Shown in pieces: positions 1 through 8,731 of a DNA stretch of 64,000 nucleotides. Where the stretch lies: NCBI RefSeq assembly GCF_003355515.1, contig NZ_CP031367.1:1178001-1242000 (forward strand). Reading direction: 5' to 3'. The DNA is from Aliarcobacter trophiarum LMG 25534 (GTDB taxonomy: Bacteria; Campylobacterota; Campylobacteria; Campylobacterales; Arcobacteraceae). How positions within the stretch are numbered: the first letter of the stretch is position 1; every line of letters begins with the position of its first letter. Below the pieces are notes generated by a model. It saw nothing but the letters and a program-made list of their open reading frames with translations. It did no database searches and was not told where the DNA came from. The translations under genes were made by a program, and so were the position numbers.

Positions 1-556
1 CTATTATAAAACCGTTATAATCACTATATAAAACTATATTTTTTGGAACAAAAACTTCAATAATTGTATCTTTTTTTATATCTTCAAACTTCTCTAAAGA
101 GTTATTTATAGATTCAATCAAAGAGAACTCCTCTAAATCTATATTTTCAAACTCTTTTTTAAATTCGTACTCCATATTATTATATAAGTAACTTAAATTC
201 TCATTTGCTTTCTCTATTCTTTCAAGCCTTGTTAAACTCTTTATATCTGTTATATCTTTTTTTAAAAGTTGAAGATTTATCTTTATTGTAGAGGTTGGAA
301 TATTTAGTTCATGAATTCTATTTTTAATACTATTTTTTATATTCTCTTCGCTTTTGAAAATTGGTTTTAATATTTTTGTAGATATTAGTAAAAAAAATAA
401 AGAGCCAAAAAGTGTAATAATAAATATAAAAATTAAGCTATTTTCTATAATATTAAACTTAGAAACAAAAAAATAGTTTAAAATAAGTACAAGCAGTATT
501 GTAAAAAAGACCAAAATGAAATTTGAAATATAAAAATATATCTTTTTAAAGTTCAA
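1..556 (-). CDS. Sensor histidine kinase, 3' part cut by window edge
   Basis: I read this frame directly from the complementary strand. It starts at a TTG whose first base is at 556, so it overlaps the end of the preceding regulator by 11 nt. The visible 185 residues show two membrane segments (about residues 8-28 and 37-56) separated by only some ten residues, so there is almost no periplasmic sensor. An H-box follows with the motif IHELNIPTSTIKINLQLL; the usual HELKTP is altered to HELNIP but the histidine and proline remain. The N, G1 and G2 boxes lie beyond the window. With the regulator it forms a two-component pair in regulator-kinase order, like the pair at 22212-24003. The signal is probably supplied by a partner, perhaps the small membrane protein encoded just upstream. 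Confidence 0.8.
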   Translation of the reverse strand, partial: MNFKKIYFYISNFILVFFTILLVLILNYFFVSKFNIIENSLIFIFIITLFGSLFFLLISTKILKPIFKSEENIKNSIKNRIHELNIPTSTIKINLQLLKKDITDIKSLTRLERIEKANENLSYLYNNMEYEFKKEFENIDLEEFSLIESINNSLEKFEDIKKDTIIEVFVPKNIVLYSDYNGFII

Positions 557-1211
557 ATCTATACCCTATTCCTTTTATATTTGTTATAACATTTTGTTTT
601 TTCTCAAAAATATTCTTTAAATTATTTATATAAACTCTAATTGAACCTTCACTATGCATCTCTGATTTACTCCATAATCTATCAACTATCATCTCTTTTG
701 ATATAACTTTTCTTTGATTTTCTATAAAAAGCTCCAATAAATCCAAAACTTTTACAGGAAGTTTCAACTCCTCCTCGCCTCTACATACTCTCTTTTCATT
801 TTGATTATAAATTAAGTTATCTTCCAAAACTATATTTAAAAAACCTTTATTCTCTCTTTTAAATATAGCTTTTATTCTCAAAATAAGCTCATCTAAATCA
901 ACTGGCTTTTTTAAATAATCATCACAACCTTTTAAAAAAGCATCTTTTAGAGTATCTTTATCTTTATATGAAGTTAGAAAAATAGTTGGTGTATTATCTT
1001 CACTAGCCCTTAACTCTTCAAGAGTTTTTAAACCATTTATTTTTGGAACATTTATATCAAAAATATATAGATCATAGTTTTTATTAAAGGTAAAATCAAA
1101 TACCTCTTCTCCATCTTTTGCAATATCTACACAAAATCCCTCACAAAGAAGAAAATCTTCAATACTAGAAGCAAATAAATTATCATCTTCTAAAAGCAAA
1201 ATACTATACAT
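546..1211 (-). CDS. OmpR-family response regulator
   Basis: This 221-residue protein has an N-terminal receiver domain (about 1-115) and a C-terminal winged-helix DNA-binding domain (about 125-221). The receiver carries the acidic pair D9-D10, the phosphoacceptor D52 in YIFDINVP, T80 in FLTSY and K102 before the cis-proline, so it should be phosphorylated normally. The C-terminus ends with the usual GIGYRFEL strand. It overlaps the upstream membrane-protein gene by 8 nt and the downstream kinase by 11 nt, which indicates translational coupling of all three. It presumably receives phosphate from the kinase at 1-556. Target genes cannot be told from the sequence. Confidence 0.93.
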   Translation of the reverse strand: MYSILLLEDDNLFASSIEDFLLCEGFCVDIAKDGEEVFDFTFNKNYDLYIFDINVPKINGLKTLEELRASEDNTPTIFLTSYKDKDTLKDAFLKGCDDYLKKPVDLDELILRIKAIFKRENKGFLNIVLEDNLIYNQNEKRVCRGEEELKLPVKVLDLLELFIENQRKVISKEMIVDRLWSKSEMHSEGSIRVYINNLKNIFEKKQNVITNIKGIGYRFEL

Positions 1212-1569
1212 CTTCTCTTCTCTTCTTCCCTTTTTGCTTTATAGGAGTTGAATATTTTTTCTCTATTTTTTTTCTCTCTTTTAACTCTATTTCTACAGAT
1301 AAAGAGTTATTGTCTCGTATTCCCAATCTCTTTTCAATAGGAATTTTACCTTTTAATTTTGGATTTAATTCAAAAAACTCATCAATATCTATATCAAAAG
1401 CTTCACCTTTGTTATGAAGTTCTGCACTTTTTGGGTAACTTATAATGTAACAACCTTGAAAATCCCTCTCAATCCTTCCACCATAAGAGAGAACCTTTAA
1501 TACATTAAATTTCTTAATTATAAACAATAAAATAAAAATTGATATAATAATAAAAGTAGTATCAACCAT
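1204..1569 (-). CDS. Small membrane-anchored protein of unknown function, co-operonic with two-component pair
   Basis: I do not recognise this 121-residue protein. It has one N-terminal hydrophobic segment (about residues 5-18, rich in Ile/Phe) with no signal cleavage site, then a soluble region, and it ends in a strongly basic tail (KQKGKKRREDV). The ATG has an AGGA Shine-Dalgarno a few bases upstream. Its 3' end overlaps the regulator gene by 8 nt. Because the kinase downstream lacks a periplasmic domain, this protein is a reasonable candidate accessory partner, but that is only inferred from position. Confidence 0.7.
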   Translation of the reverse strand: MVDTTFIIISIFILLFIIKKFNVLKVLSYGGRIERDFQGCYIISYPKSAELHNKGEAFDIDIDEFFELNPKLKGKIPIEKRLGIRDNNSLSVEIELKERKKIEKKYSTPIKQKGKKRREDV

Positions 1570-1580
1570 ATTTTTATCCT

Positions 1581-1946
1581 TTATATATTTTCTTTAATAT
1601 TATCATATATTCTTTTGTATTGAAAAGTTTCATCAAAAATCTTATCTTTATGCTCTATTATAAAATCTAGTTTCTCTTCTAGTGTTGAATCTTTTGAATA
1701 TAAACCAAAAATCTTCATAAGCATCCAAAGAGGAAAGCCTTTTTTTCCTAAAATAGCGTCAGAGCTTGACTCATTTCTTATACTAAGATAACTATAATTA
1801 TCGTACCACTTTCCATTTAAATCTATTTTCCATATAGTTCCATTTCCAAAAGTCGCAATACAATCACTATCTTTTTCCAAAAAGAAGTCAATTGTCAAAA
1901 GCTTATTTTTTGCAAGTATTAACTCTTTTTTATATCTTTCATACAT
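1581..1946 (-). CDS. Hypothetical soluble protein
   Basis: This 121-residue protein has no recognisable domain. It is soluble, acidic and aromatic-rich (WKIDLNGKWYDNYSYLSIRN), with no membrane segment or signal peptide. An AGGGA lies about 11 nt before the ATG. It is the first gene of a leftward group of four that leads into the regulator and kinase, with 11 nt between it and the next gene. Codon use matches its neighbours, so I take it as a real native gene of unknown role. Confidence 0.65.
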   Translation of the reverse strand: MYERYKKELILAKNKLLTIDFFLEKDSDCIATFGNGTIWKIDLNGKWYDNYSYLSIRNESSSDAILGKKGFPLWMLMKIFGLYSKDSTLEEKLDFIIEHKDKIFDETFQYKRIYDNIKENI

Positions 1947-2027
1947 TTTTTAATATTTCCCTAAAACATACATTTTTAAAAAATATTTTAACTAAATCTA
2001 GCTTATTAACATTAATTGAGTTTTGGC

Positions 2028-2033
2028 TATAAT
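2028..2033 (+). promoter_or_regulatory. Sigma-70 extended -10 box for the Na/Pi cotransporter gene
   Basis: The hexamer TATAAT is preceded by TTTTGGC, the extended -10 form common in Campylobacterota. It lies 29 nt upstream of the TTG start at 2063, with AGGAG at 2051-2055 in between. No conserved -35 is evident, as is usual in this phylum. Confidence 0.75.
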
Positions 2034-2062
2034 CGAAACTTAAATTCACAAGGAGAGTTAGT

Positions 2063-3823
2063 TTGTTAAAAAGTGTTTCTATTCCTTTTTTTCTAATCTT
2101 TTTAGGCTATATTGTTGTTGCAAATGAAAACTTTACAGTTATTTTAAGTGGTATTGCTATTTTTATAATTGGTATGTTTTTTATGCAAGATGGTTTCAAA
2201 CAGTTATCAGGTGGGCTTTTAGAAAAGCTCTTACAAAAATTTACAAATAATAGTATTTATGCTATTTTAACAGGATTTTTAGCAACTTCAATAGTTCAAA
2301 GCTCAACTATTACAACACTTCTTACAATCTCATTTGTTGGAGCTGAATTAATTACTTTAGTTCAAGGAATTGGAGTTATTTTTGGCTCAAACCTAGGAAG
2401 TACAACAACAGCTTGGATAGTTTCATCTTTAGGTATAGATGTAAAAATTTCAACTTATGCATTTCCTATGCTAGTATTTGGAGTAGTTTTAAGATTTTTC
2501 AAAAAAAATGCTATGAAAGGGAGTGGAAATGTTCTTTTAGGACTTGGTTTTATCTTTTTAGGGATTGCTTATATGAAAGATGGATTTGATGTTATAAAAG
2601 ATCAAATTGATTTAGCATCTTATGCTATGGATGGATATGGTGGTATTTTATTATATATTGTAATTGGTCTAGTTATAACTATTGTTATTCAATCAAGTGC
2701 GGCAACTTTAGCTATTATTATTACAGCTTTAAATGTTGATAGTATTACATATATAAATGCTCTAGCACTTGCAATTGGTGCAAATGTTGGAACTGTATTA
2801 ACAGCAGTTTTGGCCTCTCTTACATCAACACAAGATGCAAAAAGGGTTGCTGGCTCGCATGTAATCTTTAACTTTGTAACAGCTGCCATAATTACAATTT
2901 TCATATATCAGTTTAAAGATTTTGTTGATTATCTAGCTCCTTATTTGGGAATTAGTGAAACAAATAATGGAATGAAACTAGCACTATTTCACACTATTTT
3001 TAGCTTAGTTGGTATTTTTATACTTTTTCCTTTTATCCCTGCAATATCAAGATTTTTGGAAAGAATTATTCCACATAAAGTATCTTCAGCTTCAAAACCA
3101 AAATATCTATCTCCTATAGTTTTAGAAAACCCTGATGCTGCTTTAGTTGCTATTAAAAAAGAGATAATAAATCTATATGAAAATTGTCAAAAAGCTATAT
3201 TACATGCTCTCAATTTTCATACAACAGGGCTTACAAAAGATAATTTAAAAATTCAAATAAATCAAGAGCTTTCAATAATAGATACAAATATAGATGAGAT
3301 TTATCAAACAAACCTAAAATCTCTATATAGCGATATTATAAAGTTCTCATCTTTTGCACAAGAAAAAATGCTAGATTTTCAACATAAAGAAGTTGGTGAG
3401 CTTAAACGTGCGGCTGCAATTATTGTAGAAGTTTTAAAAGATACAAGAGATATTCAAAAAAATCTAAACTACTACTTAAAAAGTAGAAATGAGTTTATTA
3501 AAGAGGAATACAACATCTTAAGAAAAGAGTTAGCAGAGATGTTAATCGATATTAACACACTTTCAACACTACAAAGTGATGTAGAGCAACTAACACAACT
3601 TGAAGTTATAAAAATGGAGTTGGCTCACAATGATATGGCAAGTAGCGAAGAGATTGATATGTTAATTAGAGAAGATAAGATAAAAGCTACAATGGCAACA
3701 TCTTTTATAAATGATAGTGCTACAGGTTATTCAATCCAGAAAAAACTTGTTGAGTTAGCAAATATTCTATTTCTAAATAGCGATGTAGTAAAACAAATAG
3801 GGGAAAGCAATGAAACTAAATAA
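2063..3823 (+). CDS. Na+/Pi cotransporter family protein with PhoU-like C-terminus
   Basis: This 586-residue protein starts at a TTG with AGGAG 7 nt upstream. Residues about 1-330 are a polytopic membrane domain with the two inverted repeats typical of the NptA/YjbB family, each with a Q-S-S motif (ATSIVQSSTITT near residue 80 and VIQSSAATLA near 210). Residues about 350-575 are hydrophilic, helical and PhoU-like. Family knowledge predicts sodium-coupled phosphate movement across the inner membrane, either import or export, with the PhoU-like domain controlling it. The last 14 nt overlap a small coiled-coil gene. No Pho box was recognised upstream. Confidence 0.88.
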   Translation: MLKSVSIPFFLIFLGYIVVANENFTVILSGIAIFIIGMFFMQDGFKQLSGGLLEKLLQKFTNNSIYAILTGFLATSIVQSSTITTLLTISFVGAELITLVQGIGVIFGSNLGSTTTAWIVSSLGIDVKISTYAFPMLVFGVVLRFFKKNAMKGSGNVLLGLGFIFLGIAYMKDGFDVIKDQIDLASYAMDGYGGILLYIVIGLVITIVIQSSAATLAIIITALNVDSITYINALALAIGANVGTVLTAVLASLTSTQDAKRVAGSHVIFNFVTAAIITIFIYQFKDFVDYLAPYLGISETNNGMKLALFHTIFSLVGIFILFPFIPAISRFLERIIPHKVSSASKPKYLSPIVLENPDAALVAIKKEIINLYENCQKAILHALNFHTTGLTKDNLKIQINQELSIIDTNIDEIYQTNLKSLYSDIIKFSSFAQEKMLDFQHKEVGELKRAAAIIVEVLKDTRDIQKNLNYYLKSRNEFIKEEYNILRKELAEMLIDINTLSTLQSDVEQLTQLEVIKMELAHNDMASSEEIDMLIREDKIKATMATSFINDSATGYSIQKKLVELANILFLNSDVVKQIGESNETK

Positions 3824-4043
3824 AATTGTTAGTAAAATAAAAAAGTACTTAAAAAGAGATGAGTTAAAATCATCTCAAGAGAGAAAGATATTAAGTATAA
3901 TCGAAGAGCTAGAGAGAAAAAAAAGCAAAATAAAAGCTGAGCTAAAGAGTATTGATAAAACCAATATCAAAAAAAGAGTTGAGCTAGAAAAGAAATATGA
4001 TGCTGTATCAAAAGTTCTTAAAAAGAGTCGTTCTATTCTTTAG
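3810..4043 (+). CDS. Small basic coiled-coil protein downstream of the Na/Pi cotransporter
   Basis: This 77-residue protein is almost wholly helical and very rich in Lys and Glu, with heptad-like spacing (SIIEELERKKSKIKAELKSI). It has no membrane segment and no named domain that I recognise. Its ATG lies within the end of the cotransporter gene, preceded by GGGGAAAGC, so the two are translationally coupled. A role as a small partner of the PhoU-like domain is conceivable but is only positional inference. Its stop codon overlaps the 3' end of the converging brnQ gene. Confidence 0.72.
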   Translation: MKLNKIVSKIKKYLKRDELKSSQERKILSIIEELERKKSKIKAELKSIDKTNIKKRVELEKKYDAVSKVLKKSRSIL

Positions 4044-4056
4044 AACAACCCTTTTT
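4020..4056. terminator. Bidirectional hairpin terminator shared by the coiled-coil gene and brnQ
   Basis: An imperfect 16-bp stem (4020-4035 with 4041-4056, two mismatches) closes a 5-nt loop and ends in CTTTTT on the plus strand and in the same form on the minus strand. It spans both stop codons of two convergent genes that overlap by 11 nt. This is a typical compact two-way terminator. Confidence 0.6.
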
Positions 4057-5328
4057 ATCTCTAATTAAAAACCCTATAAAAGCAAAAATAATTGCTGGTA
4101 AAATCCAACCTAATCCCTCTTTTGAAAAAGGAATATTATCTATAAACTGAAGTTTAAAATAACTATTTGATAAAAGCTCTAAAACTGAGTAAAGAATAGT
4201 TCCAAAACTAGCAAATTTATATATATTTTGATTTTTTATATATTTATCAAAAAAAGCTAGCAAAATTATAACAATAGCAGCAGGATATACCAAAAATAAA
4301 ATTGGAGCAGCAAAATTTATAATAGTTTCTAAACCAAAATTAGTAACAACAATTGCAAATAAAGATGTAATAACAACAATCTTCTTATAAGAAAATCTTC
4401 CCATACTTATTTTTGAGAAATATTCAGCTGTAACACTAACAAGTGCAGCTCCTGTTGTAAAACAGGCCAAAAATACAACAAAAGATAAAATAATAGCACC
4501 AGAGCTTCCAAAAAGAAGATAGATAATCTTATTTAAAAGAGTAACTTTTTCTATATCTGTTTCAAAAATAGTAGTAGCTGTTGCTCCTAAATATGTAAGT
4601 CCATAATATACTAACATTATTACAAAAGCTGCAATCAAAGATGCCATTGCTACAATTTTAAATGTAGTCTTATCATCTTTATATCCTTTTTGTCTTAAAA
4701 TTTTTACAATAATAATTCCAAAAGCAAGAGCTGCTAAAACATCCAAAGTTTGATAACCCAATAAAAGTCCATCAAAAAATAGATTGTTATTATCTAAATT
4801 CTCTTTTATCTCTCCTATTGGAGTAAAAATCCCTTTTATAATTAAAATAGATAAAGCAATAAATAGAAGTGGAGATAAAACTTTCCCTAAAATTTCAAGC
4901 ATTGAAGTTGGTCTAAATGTAAAAATCATTATTAAACCAAAATAGAAAATAGAAGCAACTATAGAGCTTGTTATACTTTTTCCCATATAAGGTACAAGTA
5001 ACATCTCATAAGCAACTGCTCCTGTTCTAGGAAGGGCTATTAATGGTCCAATACAAAGTATTATAATGGACATTAATATCATTCCATTTTTTCTTCCTAT
5101 TTTTCCCATTAAGTCTTCAACATTTCCACCCATTTTAAGAAGTGCAAACATGGCAACTGTAGCAAAACCAATATCAGCTAAAAAATATGCAAAAAATGAG
5201 ATTTGCCAATCACTTGAACTAGTAAGTCCTAAATATGGTGGAAAAATTACATTTCCAGCACCAAAATACATAGAAAATATCGCAAATCCTAAAATTAAAC
5301 TATCTTTTATTATAGAGCTTTGCTTCAT
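4033..5328 (-). CDS. brnQ: Branched-chain amino acid:cation symporter (LIVCS family)
   Basis: This 431-residue polytopic protein has about twelve hydrophobic segments and no signal peptide. The N-terminus carries the family hallmark AIFSMYFGAGNVIFPPYLG, which is specific to BrnQ-type carriers of leucine, isoleucine and valine coupled to Na+ or H+. PRTGAVAYE near residue 100 is also typical. Length matches the family. It reads away from trmL, 8 nt downstream of it, so it could be the last gene of the purU-trmL-brnQ run. Its 3' end overlaps the converging coiled-coil gene. Confidence 0.92.
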   Translation of the reverse strand: MKQSSIIKDSLILGFAIFSMYFGAGNVIFPPYLGLTSSSDWQISFFAYFLADIGFATVAMFALLKMGGNVEDLMGKIGRKNGMILMSIIILCIGPLIALPRTGAVAYEMLLVPYMGKSITSSIVASIFYFGLIMIFTFRPTSMLEILGKVLSPLLFIALSILIIKGIFTPIGEIKENLDNNNLFFDGLLLGYQTLDVLAALAFGIIIVKILRQKGYKDDKTTFKIVAMASLIAAFVIMLVYYGLTYLGATATTIFETDIEKVTLLNKIIYLLFGSSGAIILSFVVFLACFTTGAALVSVTAEYFSKISMGRFSYKKIVVITSLFAIVVTNFGLETIINFAAPILFLVYPAAIVIILLAFFDKYIKNQNIYKFASFGTILYSVLELLSNSYFKLQFIDNIPFSKEGLGWILPAIIFAFIGFLIRDKKGCSKE

Positions 5329-5336
5329 ATTTTTTC

Positions 5337-5801
5337 CTACTTAAAAAAGTTAAAATTTTGTCTTAGTGCTTCATAACAAATGATTGAAACACTATTTGAA
5401 AGATTTAAACTTCTCGCTATTTTTACCATTGGGATTGTGATACAACACTCTTTGTTTTTATTTAAAATATACTCAGGAAGTCCTGCATCTTCTCTTCCAA
5501 AATAGATATAATCTCCTACTTCAAATTTTGCATCGAAATAGGCTTTGTTTGTCTTTGTTGTAGCAAAAAAATGTCTATTAGAAAATGGATTTTTTGCCCA
5601 AAATTCATCTATGTTCTCATACTCAAAAAGCTCTAAATCTTTCCAATAATCAAGTCCAGCCCTACGAACCTCTTTTTCTGTAATATCTCCAAAACCATAA
5701 GGTTTTATTAAGTGTAATTTACAGTTGAGTGCAACTGCCGTTCTTCCTATTGTTCCCACATTTCCAGGCATTCTTGGTTCATGAAGTACTATATTAAACA
5801 C
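5337..5801 (-). CDS. trmL: tRNA (cytidine/uridine-34-2'-O)-methyltransferase
   Basis: This 154-residue SPOUT-fold protein methylates the 2'-OH of wobble base 34 in leucine tRNAs, according to the family. The motifs LHEPRMPGNVGTIGRTA at the N-terminus, GREDAGLP near residue 103 and IPM...RSLNLSNSVSII at the C-terminus form the trefoil-knot SAM site. It starts with GTG, whose first base is the last base of the purU stop (TAGTG), so translation is coupled. Length is normal for TrmL. Confidence 0.94.
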   Translation of the reverse strand: MFNIVLHEPRMPGNVGTIGRTAVALNCKLHLIKPYGFGDITEKEVRRAGLDYWKDLELFEYENIDEFWAKNPFSNRHFFATTKTNKAYFDAKFEVGDYIYFGREDAGLPEYILNKNKECCITIPMVKIARSLNLSNSVSIICYEALRQNFNFFK

Positions 5802-6634
5802 TATAAAATCACCGTTTTATTTCTATGTATAAATACTTTATCATTTAAAAGAAGCTCAAAAGCATTTGAAAGAACCACTTTTTCTACATTTCTTCCAGCA
5901 TTTCTCATCTCTTCCCAGCTATATGAGTGATCAACTCTTACAACATCTTGATAGATAATTGGTCCCTCATCTAAATCATTTGTTACATAATGTGCAGTTG
6001 CTCCAATAATTTTAACTCCTCTTTCAAAGGCTTGTTTATATGGATTTGCTCCAATAAATGCTGGTAAAAAAGAGTGATGAATATTTAAAACTTTTCCACA
6101 ATATTTCTCTACAAAGCTTGAAGATAATATTCTCATATATTTTGCTAAAACTATAAGCTCTGGATTAAACTCATCTATTTTCTGTGAAACCAATTTTTCA
6201 TGCTCTTCTTTAGTTAAGTTTGTAGCACTTATACAAAAAAATGGAATATCAAATTTTTCAACCAAACTTCTTAAATCTTCATGATTTGCTATAACTGCTT
6301 TAATATTTGCATTTAGCTCATTTGAACTATATCTTATAAGCAAATCACCTAAAACATGGCTCTCTTTTGTAGCCAACAAAACTACATCTTTTCTTTTATT
6401 TTGGTTTAATGTTATATTTGATCCAAGTGGTAAAACCTCTTTTAACTCTTTTAGTAAAATTGTTTGCATAACTTTTCCACTAATTATAGTTCTCATAAAA
6501 AACTCTTTTGTCTCTGGATCCACATATTCGGCATTTTGTTCAATATTTAAGTTATTTGCAAAAAGGACTTTTGAGATATTATAAATAAGCCCTTTTGCAT
6601 CTTTTGTAGAGATTTTTAATATATACTCTTGCAT
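5801..6634 (-). CDS. purU: Formyltetrahydrofolate deformylase
   Basis: The enzyme hydrolyses 10-formyl-THF to THF and formate, balancing the one-carbon pool. An N-terminal ACT domain (about residues 1-80) precedes a formyltransferase-fold catalytic domain with the HHSFLPAFIGANPYKQAFERG motif region and the downstream catalytic Asp in TNDLDEGPI. I chose the ATG at 6634 (277 residues) because it has GGGGA just upstream; a TTG six codons earlier lacks a ribosome-binding site. The stop is fused to the trmL start. The gene lies next to the malic enzyme gene with a 42-nt gap. Confidence 0.93.
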   Translation of the reverse strand: MQEYILKISTKDAKGLIYNISKVLFANNLNIEQNAEYVDPETKEFFMRTIISGKVMQTILLKELKEVLPLGSNITLNQNKRKDVVLLATKESHVLGDLLIRYSSNELNANIKAVIANHEDLRSLVEKFDIPFFCISATNLTKEEHEKLVSQKIDEFNPELIVLAKYMRILSSSFVEKYCGKVLNIHHSFLPAFIGANPYKQAFERGVKIIGATAHYVTNDLDEGPIIYQDVVRVDHSYSWEEMRNAGRNVEKVVLSNAFELLLNDKVFIHRNKTVIL

Positions 6635-6676
6635 TTTTCCCCATTTTTTCAATATCTTTGGAAAAATTGTATCATT

Positions 6677-7936
6677 TTATATATTAATGCTTCTTCTTAA
6701 GCTCTCTTTGTACTCTTCATGATTGTAGTTTTTAACTCTCGTTAATCCACTTTCAAAAGCACTTTTTGCAACAGCACTTGAAACTTCAACCATCAATCTT
6801 TTATCAAAAGGAGTTGGAATTATATACTCTTTTCCAAACTCTAATTCTCCAAAAATCTCTCTAATTTCATCTGTAATTGGCTCTTTTGCCAAAGTAGCAA
6901 TTGCATTTGCAGCAGCTAGTTTCATACTCATATTTATTTTTAAAGCTTGAACATCCAAAGCTCCTCTAAAGATAAAAGGGAAACCTAAAACATTATTTAC
7001 TTGATTATTAAAATCTGACCTTCCAGTAGCAATTATTGCATTTGGTCTTACACTTTTTACATCTTCTGGAAATAGTTCAGGAGTAGGATTTGCTAAAGTA
7101 AATACAATTGGTTCTTCACTCATTAAAGCTAAATGCTCTTTTGTAAAGCTATTTGGTTTTGAAAGTCCTAAAACCATATTTGCATCTTTAAATGCTTCAT
7201 TCATATCTTGAAAATCACTTATAAAAGCCTTTTTATATCTATTTAAATCATCTCTTTTTTTATTTAAAACTCCTTTTGAATCAAACATTACAATATTTGT
7301 AACTCCTAACTCTTTATACATATTTGCACTTGCAATTGCAGCAGCTCCAGCTCCAATTATTACAATTTTCATATCTTCAAATTTTATATTTAAAATCTCA
7401 CTTGCATTTATAAGTGCAGCTGTTGTAATAATTGCTGTTCCATGTTGGTCATCATGCATAACAGGAATATCAAGCTCTTCAGCAAGCCTCTCTTCAATAG
7501 CAAAACACTCAGGAGCCTTTATATCTTCAAGATTTACTCCACCAAAAGTAGGACTTATTGCTTTTACAATTTCACAAAACCTATCAATATCATTCTCATT
7601 AACTTCAATATCAAAAGCATCTACTTTTGCAAACTCTTTAAAAAGTACCGCTTTCCCTTCCATAACAGGTTTAGAAGCTAATGCTCCAATATTTCCAAGT
7701 CCTAAAACAGCAGTTCCATTTGATATAACTGCTACAAGATTTCTCTTTGCTGTATATAAAAATGCATCTTGTGGATTGTTTTTTATCTCTTCACAGGCAT
7801 ATGCAACTCCTGGAGTATATGCTAAACTTAAATCTTTTTTATTTTTAAAGCTTTTAGTAGTTCTTATCTCTATTTTTCCAGCTTTTGGAAATTTGTGATA
7901 CTCCAAAGCCTCTTCTTTTATTGTTGGATTACTCAT
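6677..7936 (-). CDS. maeB: NAD(P)-dependent malic enzyme, short form
   Basis: The 419-residue enzyme decarboxylates malate to pyruvate with reduction of NAD(P). It lacks the C-terminal phosphotransacetylase-like domain of the long E. coli MaeB, as is usual for short bacterial forms. Visible signature segments are AYTPGVAYAC (catalytic Tyr region), the FKEFAKVDAFDIEV stretch, EDIKAPECF and MHDDQHGTAI (metal-binding acids), and a Rossmann motif IIGAGAAAIA. It is preceded by AAGGAAAA before the ATG. The role in the cell is anaplerotic or NADPH supply; which cofactor it prefers cannot be read from the sequence. Confidence 0.93.
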   Translation of the reverse strand: MSNPTIKEEALEYHKFPKAGKIEIRTTKSFKNKKDLSLAYTPGVAYACEEIKNNPQDAFLYTAKRNLVAVISNGTAVLGLGNIGALASKPVMEGKAVLFKEFAKVDAFDIEVNENDIDRFCEIVKAISPTFGGVNLEDIKAPECFAIEERLAEELDIPVMHDDQHGTAIITTAALINASEILNIKFEDMKIVIIGAGAAAIASANMYKELGVTNIVMFDSKGVLNKKRDDLNRYKKAFISDFQDMNEAFKDANMVLGLSKPNSFTKEHLALMSEEPIVFTLANPTPELFPEDVKSVRPNAIIATGRSDFNNQVNNVLGFPFIFRGALDVQALKINMSMKLAAANAIATLAKEPITDEIREIFGELEFGKEYIIPTPFDKRLMVEVSSAVAKSAFESGLTRVKNYNHEEYKESLRRSINI

Positions 7937-8004
7937 AGTTTTTCCTTATATTTTATTATAAAAAATTTATGAAACCATACAATACATGCCCTTAAAATAG
8001 GTTT

Positions 8005-8673
8005 TTAATCAACTTGTACAACTCCTGCGAATCTTCCTGTTTTTACATCTTTTCTATATGAAAAATATGGCATATTTCCACATTTTGTACAAATATTTGA
8101 AATTTCTATATCTAAAATTGATAAATCATTTAACTGTTTTTTGTTTATACTTTGTAAATCTATATTTCTATTCTCTACAAACTTTTTTCCAAATGAGTTT
8201 TCAACTATTTTTGCCATATCAAGGCTAACTTCATAGCAACATTTTTGAATAGAAGGCCCTAAAATTACCTTTATCTCTTTTGGATTACTATAAAATTTAT
8301 CTATAAATATTTGTGCAGTTTTTTTTGCTATCTCTTTAAAAGTTGAATTTCTTCCAGCATGAATAGCTGCAACCACTCCTTTGTTCTCATCATACATTAA
8401 AATTGGAATACAATCAGCAACCATCACCATAAGTGGAATATTTTTACTTTTTGTAATAATTGCATCACAATTATCTATTAATTTTGGACTATTTTCATCC
8501 ACAACTACAATATTATCTGTATGAATTTGATTCATATATACCAAATCTTCATCTTTATAGTTATGTTTTTTTGCTAAATCTCTTCTATTTTTTATAACTA
8601 TATTTTTATCATCTTCTACATGAAATGCTAAGTTTCCATCAAAACTATTGCTAAAAAAATATTTTATACCCAT
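8005..8673 (-). CDS. pgeF: Peptidoglycan editing factor PgeF / multicopper-oxidase-like (YfiH, laccase domain)
   Basis: This 222-residue protein belongs to the YfiH/DUF152 family. In E. coli the family member removes wrongly inserted L-Ser from peptidoglycan precursors; others have purine nucleoside phosphorylase/deaminase activity. Visible zinc-site segments are MVADCIPILMYD, AIHAGRNST and GPSIQKCCYEV. The usual HAGWRG is HAGRNS here, an oddity in an otherwise conserved loop. The protein is cytosolic. It is transcribed divergently from the methyltransferase gene across a 58-nt gap. Confidence 0.88.
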   Translation of the reverse strand: MGIKYFFSNSFDGNLAFHVEDDKNIVIKNRRDLAKKHNYKDEDLVYMNQIHTDNIVVVDENSPKLIDNCDAIITKSKNIPLMVMVADCIPILMYDENKGVVAAIHAGRNSTFKEIAKKTAQIFIDKFYSNPKEIKVILGPSIQKCCYEVSLDMAKIVENSFGKKFVENRNIDLQSINKKQLNDLSILDIEISNICTKCGNMPYFSYRKDVKTGRFAGVVQVD

Positions 8674-8697
8674 TTTCTCTTCTTAATATGCTTTTGG

Positions 8698-8703
8698 TAT
8701 AAT
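8698..8703 (+). promoter_or_regulatory. Sigma-70 extended -10 for the methyltransferase-aroE unit
   Basis: TATAAT preceded by CTTTTGG forms an extended -10 box, 29 nt before the TTG start at 8732. AAGGA at 8720-8724 is the ribosome-binding site. Confidence 0.75.
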
Positions 8704-8731
8704 TTAGCCAAAAAGTCTTTAAGGATAAATT

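Noticed and set aside
5066-5344. 92-codon plus-strand frame over brnQ
   Set aside because: It is antisense to the conserved start of brnQ and has no independent support.
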